Source of the DNA: Actinomycetota bacterium
Lineage (GTDB): Bacteria; Actinomycetota; Acidimicrobiia; Acidimicrobiales; Ilumatobacteraceae
Assembly (NCBI GenBank): GCA_009702045.1
Contig: WLIV01000002.1
Location: 124,001-188,000 of the forward strand
DNA: 64,000 bases
Reading direction: 5' to 3'
A program made the translations under genes and the position numbers. Shown piece by piece: positions 8,112 to 16,620 of the stretch. Below the pieces are notes generated by a model. That model had not been told where the DNA came from. It saw nothing but the letters and a program-made list of their open reading frames with translations, and did not search any database. Positions within the stretch are counted from its first letter, which is position 1; every line of letters begins with the position of its first letter.

Positions 8112-9734
8112 GTGCCGCGGATCACGCTTCCCACCGGGCGTTGGCAGCCAGATATTGCCGACGAGTACCGCCGGCTCGGTTTCCACACGGACGGCGTGAT
8201 CGCCGCCGAACTCGATCGCGCCCTGCGCAGCCGCCCGGATGCCGTGGCGGTGATCGACGACCGGTCGGCGATCACCTACCGCGAACTGCACGCTCGTAGT
8301 GCACGGGTCGCGAGCGGGTTGCGCGCCGCGGGCATCGTGGCCGGCGACGTGGTCGCGTGGCAGGCGCCGAACCGAATCGAGACGGTGGTGCTCACGTGGG
8401 CCTGCTGGACCGTCGGCGCAATCGTCGCCCCGATCGTCTCGCTCTATCGGGAGAAGGAACTGTCGGAGATCCTGGCGATGGTCGAGCCGGCCGCAGTGGC
8501 CACCGTCGCGATGCATCGCGGACATGCGTTCGCCGAGACGTTCGACGATGTGCTGACCGAGCTCGGTTCGGCACCGGTGAAGATCCTTCTCGACGGAGCG
8601 CGCAGCGGCTGGACCACGTTCGCCGATCTCTGCGCGGCGCCGCCGTCCCTCACCGACTCACGAGTCGCGGCCGACGACCCGGCCCTGGTGATCTTCACTT
8701 CCGGCACCACATCGGGATCGAAGGGCGTTGTGCACAGCTCGCGCACGCTGCTCGCCGAGACCGCGCAGTTCGCCCGCGCGATCGACTGGGGAGTCGCCAG
8801 TGCGTCGCATGTCCCGACCCCGCTCGCTCACATCAGCGGCCTGCTGCGCGGCATCACGGCGCCGGTGCACACCACCAGCACGGCGGTCCTGCGAGAGCAT
8901 TGGGACAGTGAGCGCGTCGTCGCCGACATGGCCGATCTCGGCATCACCCACCCGGTCGCCCCGGCCAACCTCCTCGGCGAGCTCCTTGACGCATGGGAGG
9001 CTGCGGGTCGCCCGCCCCATCGCACGCGGCTGTTGACGACGATGGGCACGTTGTCGATGCGGCAGCGTGCAGAGTCGTACGGGTTCGTGGTCGGCAGCTC
9101 GTACGGGATGAGCGAGCTACCCACGATCTCGCTGCCCGACCCGAGCGATCCTCCGGAGCGCCGCCACGCCTACTCCGGTCGGCTGTGCGCAGGCGTGGAG
9201 GCCCGGGTGCACCCCGACTCCGGCGAGCTCGAGGTTCGTGGGCCGGAACAGATGCTCGGCTATCTCGATCAGCTGCAGGACGACGCCGTGTGGACCGAAG
9301 ATCTGTGGATACGAACGGGCGACCTCGCCCAGATCGAGGACGGCTACGTTCGCGTCGTCGGTCGCATCAAGGACGTCATCAGCAGGGGCGGCGAGAAGAT
9401 CTCGGCGGTCGAGGTGGAGGACTGCCTCATCGCACACCCAGCCATCACCGGCGTCGCTGTGGTGGCCGGCCCGCACCAGCGCCTCGGTGAAGTACCGGTG
9501 GCGTTCCTCACCATCGGGTCGGCCGAGCGACCCAGCGACGCGGCGCTCGTCGAGTTTCTCGATGCGGCGGGACTGGCGCGGCACAAGGTGCCCGACCGGT
9601 GGATCGTCGTCGATGAACTGCCGCTCACCGCGAGCGGCAAGGTGCGCAAGCGCGACCTGGCGCTGCTCGCGGCCACCCCACACATCACCACCAGCGTGCG
9701 GCACACGACCGCCCAGAGCGAAGGCGAAGCCTGA
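8112..9734 (+). CDS. acyl-CoA synthetase (AMP-dependent ligase)
   Basis: 540 aa from a GTG at 8112, one base after the preceding stop. It activates a carboxylic acid to its CoA thioester with ATP. The P-loop is VIFTSGTTSGSKGVVHSS (about residue 196 on). The YGMSE adenylate motif, the IRTGDLAQIEDGYVRVVGRIKD hinge and the C-terminal LPLTASGKVRKRDL lysine motif are all present. The N-terminal RWQPDIADEYRRLGFHTDGVI resembles cyclohexanecarboxylate-CoA ligases, so an alicyclic or branched acid is possible; this is inference. The stop TGA shares its A with the next ATG. Confidence 0.9.
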   Translation: MPRITLPTGRWQPDIADEYRRLGFHTDGVIAAELDRALRSRPDAVAVIDDRSAITYRELHARSARVASGLRAAGIVAGDVVAWQAPNRIETVVLTWACWTVGAIVAPIVSLYREKELSEILAMVEPAAVATVAMHRGHAFAETFDDVLTELGSAPVKILLDGARSGWTTFADLCAAPPSLTDSRVAADDPALVIFTSGTTSGSKGVVHSSRTLLAETAQFARAIDWGVASASHVPTPLAHISGLLRGITAPVHTTSTAVLREHWDSERVVADMADLGITHPVAPANLLGELLDAWEAAGRPPHRTRLLTTMGTLSMRQRAESYGFVVGSSYGMSELPTISLPDPSDPPERRHAYSGRLCAGVEARVHPDSGELEVRGPEQMLGYLDQLQDDAVWTEDLWIRTGDLAQIEDGYVRVVGRIKDVISRGGEKISAVEVEDCLIAHPAITGVAVVAGPHQRLGEVPVAFLTIGSAERPSDAALVEFLDAAGLARHKVPDRWIVVDELPLTASGKVRKRDLALLAATPHITTSVRHTTAQSEGEA

Positions 9735-10699
9735 TGGACCTACTCCCCAATGACGACGAAATGGCACTCACCGACGTGGTGCGCCGTTACCTTTCCGACC
9801 GCGCGCCGGTGACAGCGGCGCCACCTGCGCCACCCACGCCGGAGATGTGGAAGGAGTGGGGCGAACTCGGCTGGTTCGGCCTCGCTGCGCCGCTCGAGTT
9901 CGGCGGCGGAGGCCAAGGGATCGCGCAGGAGACGCTGGTGTTTCGCGAACTTGGGCGAGTCCTGCTGGGAGGGCCGCTGGTCGCGACGGTCGTGGCGGCA
10001 CAGGTGGCGTTGGCCGCCGGTGATCAGCAGCTCGCAGTCTCGATCATCGCCGGCGAACGACAGGTCGCCTTCGCGCACTCCGGACCGAGTGGCATCACGT
10101 TGATCGATGGCGCCTGCGCCTCGCACTGCCTCGAGATCGGCGACCACGCGGCGGTGCTGCGCTCTGTAGACGTGGCCGAGCTCGTCGAGCGACCCTGCGC
10201 CGATCTGTCGGTGACACTGCACGTCGGTTCGCCCGGACCGACCGTGTGCGAGGTCGCACTCGACCACTACGACGCCCGCTCGCACGCGCTCGTGCTCGTG
10301 TCCGCGGCGCTTGTAGGGATGGCCGAGGCGACGCTCGAACAGTCATCGTCCTACGCCAAGGTGCGCGAGCAGTACGGCAAGCCGATCGGCGCCTACCAGG
10401 CCGTCTCTCACCGTTGTGCCGACATGGCCACCCGCGCTGATCTCGCCGCGATGCAGACGTCGCTCGCGGGCCTCTCGCTCGATGCCCGAACCCCCGACGC
10501 AGCGATGCAGGCGGTGACGGCGTACTTGGCGGCGCTGGACGCGGGTGTCGCCAACGCGGCCGACAACATCCAGAACCACGGCGGGATCGGGTTCACCATC
10601 GAACACCCTGCGTACCGCTATGCGACTCGGGCTTCAGTGCTGTCGCGTCTCGTCGTCACCAAGCGCGCCGCGCTCGATCTCCTGCTGCCGCCCGTATGA
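9734..10699 (+). CDS. acyl-CoA dehydrogenase (beta-type, FadE)
   Basis: 321 aa, shorter than a standard acyl-CoA dehydrogenase. It opens MDLLPNDDEMAL and has the GLAAPLEFGGGGQG loop, KVREQYGKPIGAYQAVSHRCADMA, and the QNHGGIGFTIEHPAYRYATRA end motif of the beta-type subunits. It lacks the alpha-type SGGTxxIQRN tail. In steroid-side-chain FadE enzymes such short subunits pair with alpha subunits as heterotetramers, and the partner here would be the 6935 gene product. The start overlaps the ligase stop by one base, and the stop overlaps the next ATG by four. Confidence 0.87.
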   Translation: MDLLPNDDEMALTDVVRRYLSDRAPVTAAPPAPPTPEMWKEWGELGWFGLAAPLEFGGGGQGIAQETLVFRELGRVLLGGPLVATVVAAQVALAAGDQQLAVSIIAGERQVAFAHSGPSGITLIDGACASHCLEIGDHAAVLRSVDVAELVERPCADLSVTLHVGSPGPTVCEVALDHYDARSHALVLVSAALVGMAEATLEQSSSYAKVREQYGKPIGAYQAVSHRCADMATRADLAAMQTSLAGLSLDARTPDAAMQAVTAYLAALDAGVANAADNIQNHGGIGFTIEHPAYRYATRASVLSRLVVTKRAALDLLLPPV

Positions 10700-12969
10700 G
10701 CGCCGAACGTGACGAACTGGTTGACGTGGTCCGCCGCGCCGTGGGCGATCGCTCTGCCGCGCGCATGGTGACCGACATCGGGTCCGCATACGACCCTGCG
10801 GTGTGGGACGTGTTGCACTCGATCGGCGTCTGGAGCCTCGGCCTGCCGCCAGAGATGGGCGGTGCCGGCGGCGGACTGGACGAGCAGTTGGCGTGCGCTG
10901 AGGTGCTCGGGTCGTTGGCGGTTCCCGTACCGTCCACCTCGGTGTGGGTCGCTGCAGCTGTGCTCGCGACGCTCGCTCCACCACCGGAGTTGCTCCAGAT
11001 CTTCAGTGAGGGGAAGGAGCCGGTGGGTGTCCTACTTCCTGCCGACACCGACGCAGTCGTCACGCTCGAAGTCGATGGTGGTCAGCTGTCCGGTGCGGTC
11101 CACGGAGCGATCGACGGTGCCTCGTTGTGCCATGCAATCGTTGCCGCCGCCGGGCGGTGGTGGTGGATCGACCTGCGGACACCCACGGTCACGGTCACGA
11201 TGCAGTCAGCCTTCGATCACACGCGACCGACCGCCGATGTGCAGTTCGCGTCGACGCCGGCGGTCGAGCTCGGCGAGGTCGACCCGGCCGCGGCCGGTGC
11301 CGACCAGGTGACGGCACTCGCTCGCGCGTTGCTCGCCGCCGACGCACTCGGCGCCGGGCGAGCCGCGCTCGAGCTCGCCGTGCAGTACTCACTCGACCGC
11401 CATGCGTTCGGCCACCCGATCGGTTCCTACCAAGCGGTGAAGCATCAGCTGGCCGACATGCTGGTGGCGGTAGAGACGTCGGCGTCGGCGGTCGCCGGCA
11501 CCGCATGGTCAGCTGTCGAGGGCTTCCCCGATGCCACAGCCGCGCTCATTGCCAAGAGCACGGCGTGCGCCGCAGGAATGCTGGCGACCAGGAAATCGAC
11601 CCAGATCCACGGGGCCATCGCCTGCACATGGGAGCACGACCTGCACCTGCTCATGCGGCGGGCGAAGTTCGACGAACTCGCGTTGAGTAGCCCGGGAACG
11701 CTGCTTGACGAGCTCGGCGCGTCGCTGGTCGCCGACGGCGCGGCCGGTACGCGTTCCGGCCGGTCGCCGGCTCGCCCGCTGTTCGCGGTCGACGCCGCCG
11801 ATCAGGCGTTTCTCGACGAGCTCCGCACCTGGTTGGCCGCTGAGCTGACCGACGACTGGCGTGCGCGGTGGCGTGACCGCGACGCTGGTGCGCGCCGACG
11901 TGCCTTCCGCGAATGGCAGGGGTTCATGGCCGACGCGGGGTGGGTGGGTATCCACTGGCCGGTCGAGCACGGCGGGCGTGACGCCACGCTGGCCCAGCAG
12001 GTGATGTACCACGCCGAACTCGCCGGCCAGAACGTGCCCGGCTTCATCGGCAATCGCGGCCTCAGCCTCACCGGCCCCACCCTGATCGTCCACGGCACAC
12101 CCGAACAACGGCAACGCTTCGTGGAGGCCACCAGGCGAGCCGACATTCTGTGGGCCAGCGGTTTGTCCGAGCGCGACGCTGGCTCCGATCTCGCCGCACT
12201 CTCCACGCGCGCAGTGCTCGACGGCGACGAGTTCGTCGTCAACGGCCACAAGATCTGGACCACGAACGCGCAGTTCTGCGAGTGGATGTTCACGCTCGTG
12301 CGCACCGGTCCACTCGAACCCAAGCACGACGGGATCAGCGTGCTCCTGATCCCGCTCGATGCACCGGGCGTCACCGTGCAACCGATCCGGCGCAACGCCG
12401 GCGACCACCACTTCAACGAGGTGTTCCTCGACGATGCGCGGGTATCTGCGACGAACCTCGTCGGCCCCCTCAACGGTGGCTGGAGCGTGGCGCGCACGAC
12501 GCTGTCGCACGAGCACCTCACCAACTTCCTCGGGGCACAGCTGCGCCAGAGCAAAGTGGTGGAGCGAATCATCGAGCGGGCACGAGATCGCGGTCGGCGA
12601 GGTCAGCCGATCGATGCCAGCCTGCGGCGCAGGATCGCCGAATCGTGGGTCAACTCGGAAGTGTTGCGGCTGCACGGTATGCGCAACGTCACCCGCACGC
12701 AGGCGGGGCGTGATCCGGGGCCAGAGGGTTCGATCGTGAAGCTCTTCGGCCAAGAGGAGGAGCAACGCCTGTACGAGTTGGCGATCGATGTCGCCGGCGT
12801 GTCATCGCTCCGCGAGGACAGTTGGGCACTGTCGTTCATGAGTACGCGGGCGTCCACCATCGGGGGCGGCACCAGCGAGATCCATCGGAACAAGATCGCC
12901 GAGCGCGTCCTGGGCATGCCGCGTGATCCATCGTCGGAACCATCCAAGTCGTCATCGCCAACCGGCTGA
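10696..12969 (+). CDS. double-length acyl-CoA dehydrogenase (beta-alpha fusion)
   Basis: 757 aa with two complete acyl-CoA dehydrogenase units. The N-terminal half (about 1-345) is beta-type: GLPPEMGGAGGGLDEQ, RHAFGHPIGSYQAVKHQLADM, QIHGAIACTWEHDLHLLMRRA. The C-terminal half (about 365-745) is alpha-type: WPVEHGGRDATLAQQ, SGLSERDAGSDLAALSTRA, KIWTTNAQ and IGGGTSEIHRNKIAERVLGMPRD. Mycobacterial FadE34 is, as I recall, a comparable double-length enzyme. Having a fused and a split version in one operon is unusual. The start overlaps the previous stop (ATGA). Confidence 0.9.
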   Translation: MSAERDELVDVVRRAVGDRSAARMVTDIGSAYDPAVWDVLHSIGVWSLGLPPEMGGAGGGLDEQLACAEVLGSLAVPVPSTSVWVAAAVLATLAPPPELLQIFSEGKEPVGVLLPADTDAVVTLEVDGGQLSGAVHGAIDGASLCHAIVAAAGRWWWIDLRTPTVTVTMQSAFDHTRPTADVQFASTPAVELGEVDPAAAGADQVTALARALLAADALGAGRAALELAVQYSLDRHAFGHPIGSYQAVKHQLADMLVAVETSASAVAGTAWSAVEGFPDATAALIAKSTACAAGMLATRKSTQIHGAIACTWEHDLHLLMRRAKFDELALSSPGTLLDELGASLVADGAAGTRSGRSPARPLFAVDAADQAFLDELRTWLAAELTDDWRARWRDRDAGARRRAFREWQGFMADAGWVGIHWPVEHGGRDATLAQQVMYHAELAGQNVPGFIGNRGLSLTGPTLIVHGTPEQRQRFVEATRRADILWASGLSERDAGSDLAALSTRAVLDGDEFVVNGHKIWTTNAQFCEWMFTLVRTGPLEPKHDGISVLLIPLDAPGVTVQPIRRNAGDHHFNEVFLDDARVSATNLVGPLNGGWSVARTTLSHEHLTNFLGAQLRQSKVVERIIERARDRGRRGQPIDASLRRRIAESWVNSEVLRLHGMRNVTRTQAGRDPGPEGSIVKLFGQEEEQRLYELAIDVAGVSSLREDSWALSFMSTRASTIGGGTSEIHRNKIAERVLGMPRDPSSEPSKSSSPTG

Positions 12970-12999
12970 TCGCTCCCGAAGTCATGGCAGCCGTCGCCC

Positions 13000-13005
13000 T
13001 ATCAT
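13000..13005 (+). promoter_or_regulatory. -10 box, leaderless start of the GntR gene
   Basis: TATCAT lies exactly 6 bases before the ATG at 13012, so transcription would begin at or next to the start codon. Confidence 0.5.
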
Positions 13006-13011
13006 GCAGAC

Positions 13012-13749
13012 ATGTCCGCTGATCCCCCCTCCCGCGCTGACGGAGGGGGATCGCCGAAACTGGCATCGCGACTCGCGTACCGGATCTATGACGACATCGC
13101 CGCGTCGGGTTTGGCCGTGGGCGAGGTCTTCGGGTCCGAGCCCGACCTGATCGCGCGCTACGGCGTCAGCCGGGCAGTGTTCCGCGAGGCCATCCGGCTG
13201 CTCGAGCACTGGTCGGTCGCGGCGATGCGCAAAGGTCACTACGGCGGGTTGGTGGTGTGCGAACCCACCTCCGGCGCCGTGCGCTCGGCAGCGCTCATCT
13301 ACCTCAACTCACGCAAGGCGAGCGCCGGCGATCTGATGGCGGTGATTACCGAGCTGCAGTGTTACGCCGCCCGCCGGGCTGCCGAAGTGATCGACGACGA
13401 TGGCGCTGAGCGTCTGCGGTCGATCGTCGAGGACGAGGAACGCTTTCGGGCCGGCGATCGCGACGGCACGCAGGTGCCCCCAGGGGCGTTCCGTGAGCGC
13501 AACCTCCACCTGGCCATCGCCGCCATCACCGGCAACCCTGTGCTGGAGCTGTTCGACGAGGTCACATTTGAGCTGTCGCGCTCGATCGCGCGCCGTCGCG
13601 GTGCGTTCGCGGTGGCCAAGATGCACCGCTCGCACCGCGAGCTGGTCGACGCGATCGTCGCCCGCGACCCCAACGCCGCCGAGGCCGTGATGCGCTCACA
13701 TCTGCAGATGATCGCCGAGGCCTACGGTCCCGAGTCGAGCGAGGGGTGA
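13012..13749 (+). CDS. GntR/FadR family transcriptional regulator
   Basis: 245 aa. The N-terminal winged helix contains LASRLAYRIYDDIAASGLAVGEVFGSEPDLIARYGVSRAVFREAIRLLEHW (about residues 17-66). The C-terminal all-helical FCD-type effector domain includes RNLHLAIAAITGNPVLELF and HRELVDAIVARDPNAAEAVMRSHL, whose His residues are the usual metal ligands. It sits between the dehydrogenase operon and the MaoC/ligase operon, both preceded by a shared 18-bp motif, so it is the likely local regulator sensing an acyl-CoA or acid. The start is set by the -10 box 6 bases upstream. Confidence 0.9.
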   Translation: MSADPPSRADGGGSPKLASRLAYRIYDDIAASGLAVGEVFGSEPDLIARYGVSRAVFREAIRLLEHWSVAAMRKGHYGGLVVCEPTSGAVRSAALIYLNSRKASAGDLMAVITELQCYAARRAAEVIDDDGAERLRSIVEDEERFRAGDRDGTQVPPGAFRERNLHLAIAAITGNPVLELFDEVTFELSRSIARRRGAFAVAKMHRSHRELVDAIVARDPNAAEAVMRSHLQMIAEAYGPESSEG

Positions 13750-13780
13750 TCGACCCGGTTGGACTCCGTCCGGGTGCCGG

Positions 13781-13798
13781 AAGTCAGAGTGCACTATG
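13781..13798. promoter_or_regulatory. 18-bp motif, candidate GntR operator (copy B)
   Basis: AAGTCAGAGTGCACTATG matches copy A (6840-6857) at 16 of 18 positions. It overlaps the TATGAT -10 box of the MaoC gene, so binding here would block transcription. Confidence 0.55.
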
Positions 13799-13800
13799 AT
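13795..13800 (+). promoter_or_regulatory. -10 box, leaderless start of the MaoC gene
   Basis: TATGAT lies 6 bases before ATG 13807. It is embedded in the candidate operator, and its position favours 13807 over an in-frame start at 13759. Confidence 0.5.
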
Positions 13801-13806
13801 CTGGGA

Positions 13807-15027
13807 ATGGCTGACGACGACCGCGACATGAGCGCCCGCATCACCGATGAGGGCATCGAGAAGATGCGGGTCCGCATCGGTGTTCCGATGGAGATGCCCC
13901 CGCCGTTCAACCTCGAGGCCCACCCCGACACGATGCGGCACTTCTGCTACGGCTACGGCGACGACAACCCGCTGTATGCAGATCCCGACTACGGCCGCAC
14001 CAGCCGTTGGGGCTCGGCCATCGGCGCCCCGTTCTACGTCGGCACGCTGGGACGCTCGACGGCGCCGCCGATGCCGGCCGACATCCGGCAGCGATCGAGA
14101 GGTGCGTTGGCCGGTGTCGGCATGTTCTATGCCGGCAGCGACTGGCGGTTCACCTCCCCCATCCGACCTGGCGATCGGGTACACGTGGGCCAGACCCTCA
14201 CGGACGTGAGCGAGCAGGCATCGAAGACGTTCCAGTCGCGAACGGTGCGCACCGACCGCAAGGTCGAGTACACCAGAGAATCCGACGGCACGCCGATCGC
14301 CGAGCACCGCTACTGGTTCTTCCACGTCGAGCGGTCGGCGGGCGTGAAGACTCGAGAGAAGCGTCGTGTCGACCCCCCGTCGTACACCGACGAGGAGATC
14401 GAGGAGATCGAGCAGTCGATCCTCGCCGAACAGCGTCGCGGTTCCGAACCACGATGGCTCGAGGACGTCCGGGTGGGCGACTCGATCGGCACCGTCACCA
14501 AGGGGCCGTTGCGGGTCAGCGACATCCTCGCGTGGCACATCGGCAACGGGCCTGGAGAGAACCAGTGGGGCGCGATGCGCATCATGTCGCAGACCCGCAA
14601 GCGTGTGCCGGGCTTCTTCACCAAGAACGACTACGGCGTGTGGGATCTCGTGCAGCGCCTGCACTGGGACCCGCAGTGGGCGAACCGCATCGGGCTCGAC
14701 CGACCCTACGACTATGGCCCCATGCGGAACACCTGGATGGGACACCTGGTCACCGACTGGATGGGTGACGACGCCTGGTTGCTGCGTCTGACCACGCGCA
14801 TCAATGCCTTCAACTACCAGGGCGACCTGACGCGGGTCTCGGGCACCGTCACCGCTGTCGACCTGGACGACGGCCTGGCCACCGTGGAGATCACCGGCGT
14901 CAACCAACGGGGCGAGACGACGTGCTCGGGCCAGGCCTGGGTCGCGCTGCCCAGACGCCAGGGACCCGCGTCGGTGCCCGACGCTGCCTCTGGTTGGGTG
15001 GCGTCACTCCCGGCGAGTATGACGTGA
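13807..15027 (+). CDS. MaoC-like double hot-dog acyl dehydratase
   Basis: 406 aa. The N-terminal half carries the MaoC_dehydrat_N pattern (FCYGYGDDNPLYADPDYG, about residues 58-75; WRFTSPIRPGDRVHV). The C-terminal half is a second hot-dog unit (VTKGPLRVSDILAWHIGNG, MGHLVTDWMGD, NYQGDLTRVSGTV). Such proteins hydrate enoyl-CoA esters or act as FAS1-like dehydratases. It would follow the acyl-CoA dehydrogenases in a beta-oxidation sequence. ATG 13807 was chosen on the -10 spacing. The GTG of the next gene overlaps its stop (GTGA). Confidence 0.8.
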   Translation: MADDDRDMSARITDEGIEKMRVRIGVPMEMPPPFNLEAHPDTMRHFCYGYGDDNPLYADPDYGRTSRWGSAIGAPFYVGTLGRSTAPPMPADIRQRSRGALAGVGMFYAGSDWRFTSPIRPGDRVHVGQTLTDVSEQASKTFQSRTVRTDRKVEYTRESDGTPIAEHRYWFFHVERSAGVKTREKRRVDPPSYTDEEIEEIEQSILAEQRRGSEPRWLEDVRVGDSIGTVTKGPLRVSDILAWHIGNGPGENQWGAMRIMSQTRKRVPGFFTKNDYGVWDLVQRLHWDPQWANRIGLDRPYDYGPMRNTWMGHLVTDWMGDDAWLLRLTTRINAFNYQGDLTRVSGTVTAVDLDDGLATVEITGVNQRGETTCSGQAWVALPRRQGPASVPDAASGWVASLPASMT

Positions 15028-16559
15028 GCAGCGTCGCGTCCCGACTCCGCGACGTGCTGAGTACGGGCGGTGACGAGCCGGCGATCTGGCAGGACTCCGA
15101 CGTGTGGAGCTGGCACGACCTGGACGAAGTGCGCGCCGCGCTGGTCGCACGGTTGGCGACTCCGGCCGCGGGCCAGCCCGTCGGTGTGCTGATGCGAACT
15201 GCGTTCGGTCCGGTGGCAGCGCAGTTGGCGCTGCTGGCCGAGCAGTGCTCGACCGTTCCTTTCAACCCGGCGAACGGCGACGAACGACTTGCTGCCGACA
15301 TCGAGTCTTCGCAGGTCACGGTCATCCTCGCCGAGCGCGCGGAGTGGCAGCGATCTGCCCTCACGGCAGCATGCGCGCGCACGGGGGCGCTGGGGCTCGC
15401 GCTGCTCGATCACGCGCCGTGGGTCGAGGTGGTCGTGCCAACTGCAACTGGATCGCAGAGGGCCACAGCGGTGGTCGGGCAAGCAGGTGTGGCGATCCAC
15501 ATGCTCACCAGCGGTACCACTGGGCCGCCCAAGCGGATCGCCATCTCATACCACGAGCTCGAGAACATGATGGATGCGGTCGGGCACTACAACACTCGCC
15601 GTGCCGGCGCCACGGTCGCGCCGCGCGTGCGTCCAGCCATCGTCAGCGCTCCCCTGGTCCACTCGAGCGGTTTCGGCTCGGTTGTCCGGACCGCCTACGA
15701 GGGCAGGCCCCTCGTGCTGTTGCCTCGATTCGCCGCTGACGCATGGGCGACCATCGTCGAGCGCCACGCCATCGGCTACACCGGCCTACCGCCCACCGCG
15801 CTGCGAATGCTGCTCGATGCTGATATCGACCCGGCGCGACTGCGCTCCCTACGAGCCCTCGGCGTGGGTACGGCGGCGCTCGACCCCGACCTTGCAGACC
15901 GCTTCGAAGAGCGCTTCGGCATCCCGTTGCTGCCTGTCTATGGTGCCACCGAGTTCCCTGGCGGTCTGACCGGCTGGACGCTCGCCGAGCGGCCGCAGTA
16001 CTGGGTGGCCAAACGCGGCAGCGTGGGCCGCTCACATGGTGGTGTTGCGCTGCGCCTCGTCGACCCGCAGGACCGCACCACCGTCATCCAAGAGGGTGTT
16101 GGACTGCTGTCGGTGCGAACACCGGCGATGGCCGACGACACGTGGGCACTGACCAACGACCTCGCCTCCATCGACGAGGACGGGTTCGTGTACATCCACG
16201 GACGTGCCGACGATGCCATCATCCGTGGCGGTTTCAAGATCGACCCACGCGAAGTGGAGAAGGCGCTCGAGGCCCATCCCGACGTGCGCGCCGCCGCGGT
16301 CGTGGGCATGCCCGACGAACGCCTCGGCGCGGTACCGGTCGCGGTGGTGGAGTTGGAGTTGGAGTTGGAGCACGCTGGGGCGACATCCGAGCTACCCGAC
16401 GAGCAGGCGCTGGTGCGTTGGCTCCGCGACCGACTCGCCGGCTACCAAGTGCCCGTCGCGATCGAGATTGTGGAGGCGATACCGCGCACGGCAGCAATGA
16501 AGGTGAGCCGACCGGGCGTGCTGGCACTGTTCGGCACACCTGCGGATGGCGCATCCTGA
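15024..16559 (+). CDS. acyl-CoA synthetase (AMP-dependent ligase)
   Basis: 511 aa from a GTG at 15024 that overlaps the MaoC stop. The P-loop is HMLTSGTTGPPKRIAISY (about residues 158-175). Other ligase motifs are LPVYGATEF, TNDLASIDEDGFVYIHGRADDAIIRGGFKI and, near the C-terminus, IPRTAAMKVSRPGV, which holds the catalytic Lys position. The active-site loop has PPKR rather than the common PKG. An LELELELE stretch encoded by GAGTTG hexamers (16350-16370) sits in the C-terminal domain. It is the second ligase in this acyl-CoA region; the substrate is unknown. Confidence 0.87.
   Translation: MSSVASRLRDVLSTGGDEPAIWQDSDVWSWHDLDEVRAALVARLATPAAGQPVGVLMRTAFGPVAAQLALLAEQCSTVPFNPANGDERLAADIESSQVTVILAERAEWQRSALTAACARTGALGLALLDHAPWVEVVVPTATGSQRATAVVGQAGVAIHMLTSGTTGPPKRIAISYHELENMMDAVGHYNTRRAGATVAPRVRPAIVSAPLVHSSGFGSVVRTAYEGRPLVLLPRFAADAWATIVERHAIGYTGLPPTALRMLLDADIDPARLRSLRALGVGTAALDPDLADRFEERFGIPLLPVYGATEFPGGLTGWTLAERPQYWVAKRGSVGRSHGGVALRLVDPQDRTTVIQEGVGLLSVRTPAMADDTWALTNDLASIDEDGFVYIHGRADDAIIRGGFKIDPREVEKALEAHPDVRAAAVVGMPDERLGAVPVAVVELELELEHAGATSELPDEQALVRWLRDRLAGYQVPVAIEIVEAIPRTAAMKVSRPGVLALFGTPADGAS
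16350..16370 (+). repeat. GAGTTG hexanucleotide tract inside ligase
   Basis: About 3.5 tandem copies of GAGTTG encode alternating Leu-Glu. The unit is a multiple of three, so slippage would change length but not frame. Confidence 0.8.
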
Positions 16560-16620
16560 CCACAACTCCGGTGACATAGGTCCCTGGTCGGAGGCACCTG
16601 CGAACGGCTTGGCTAACGCG

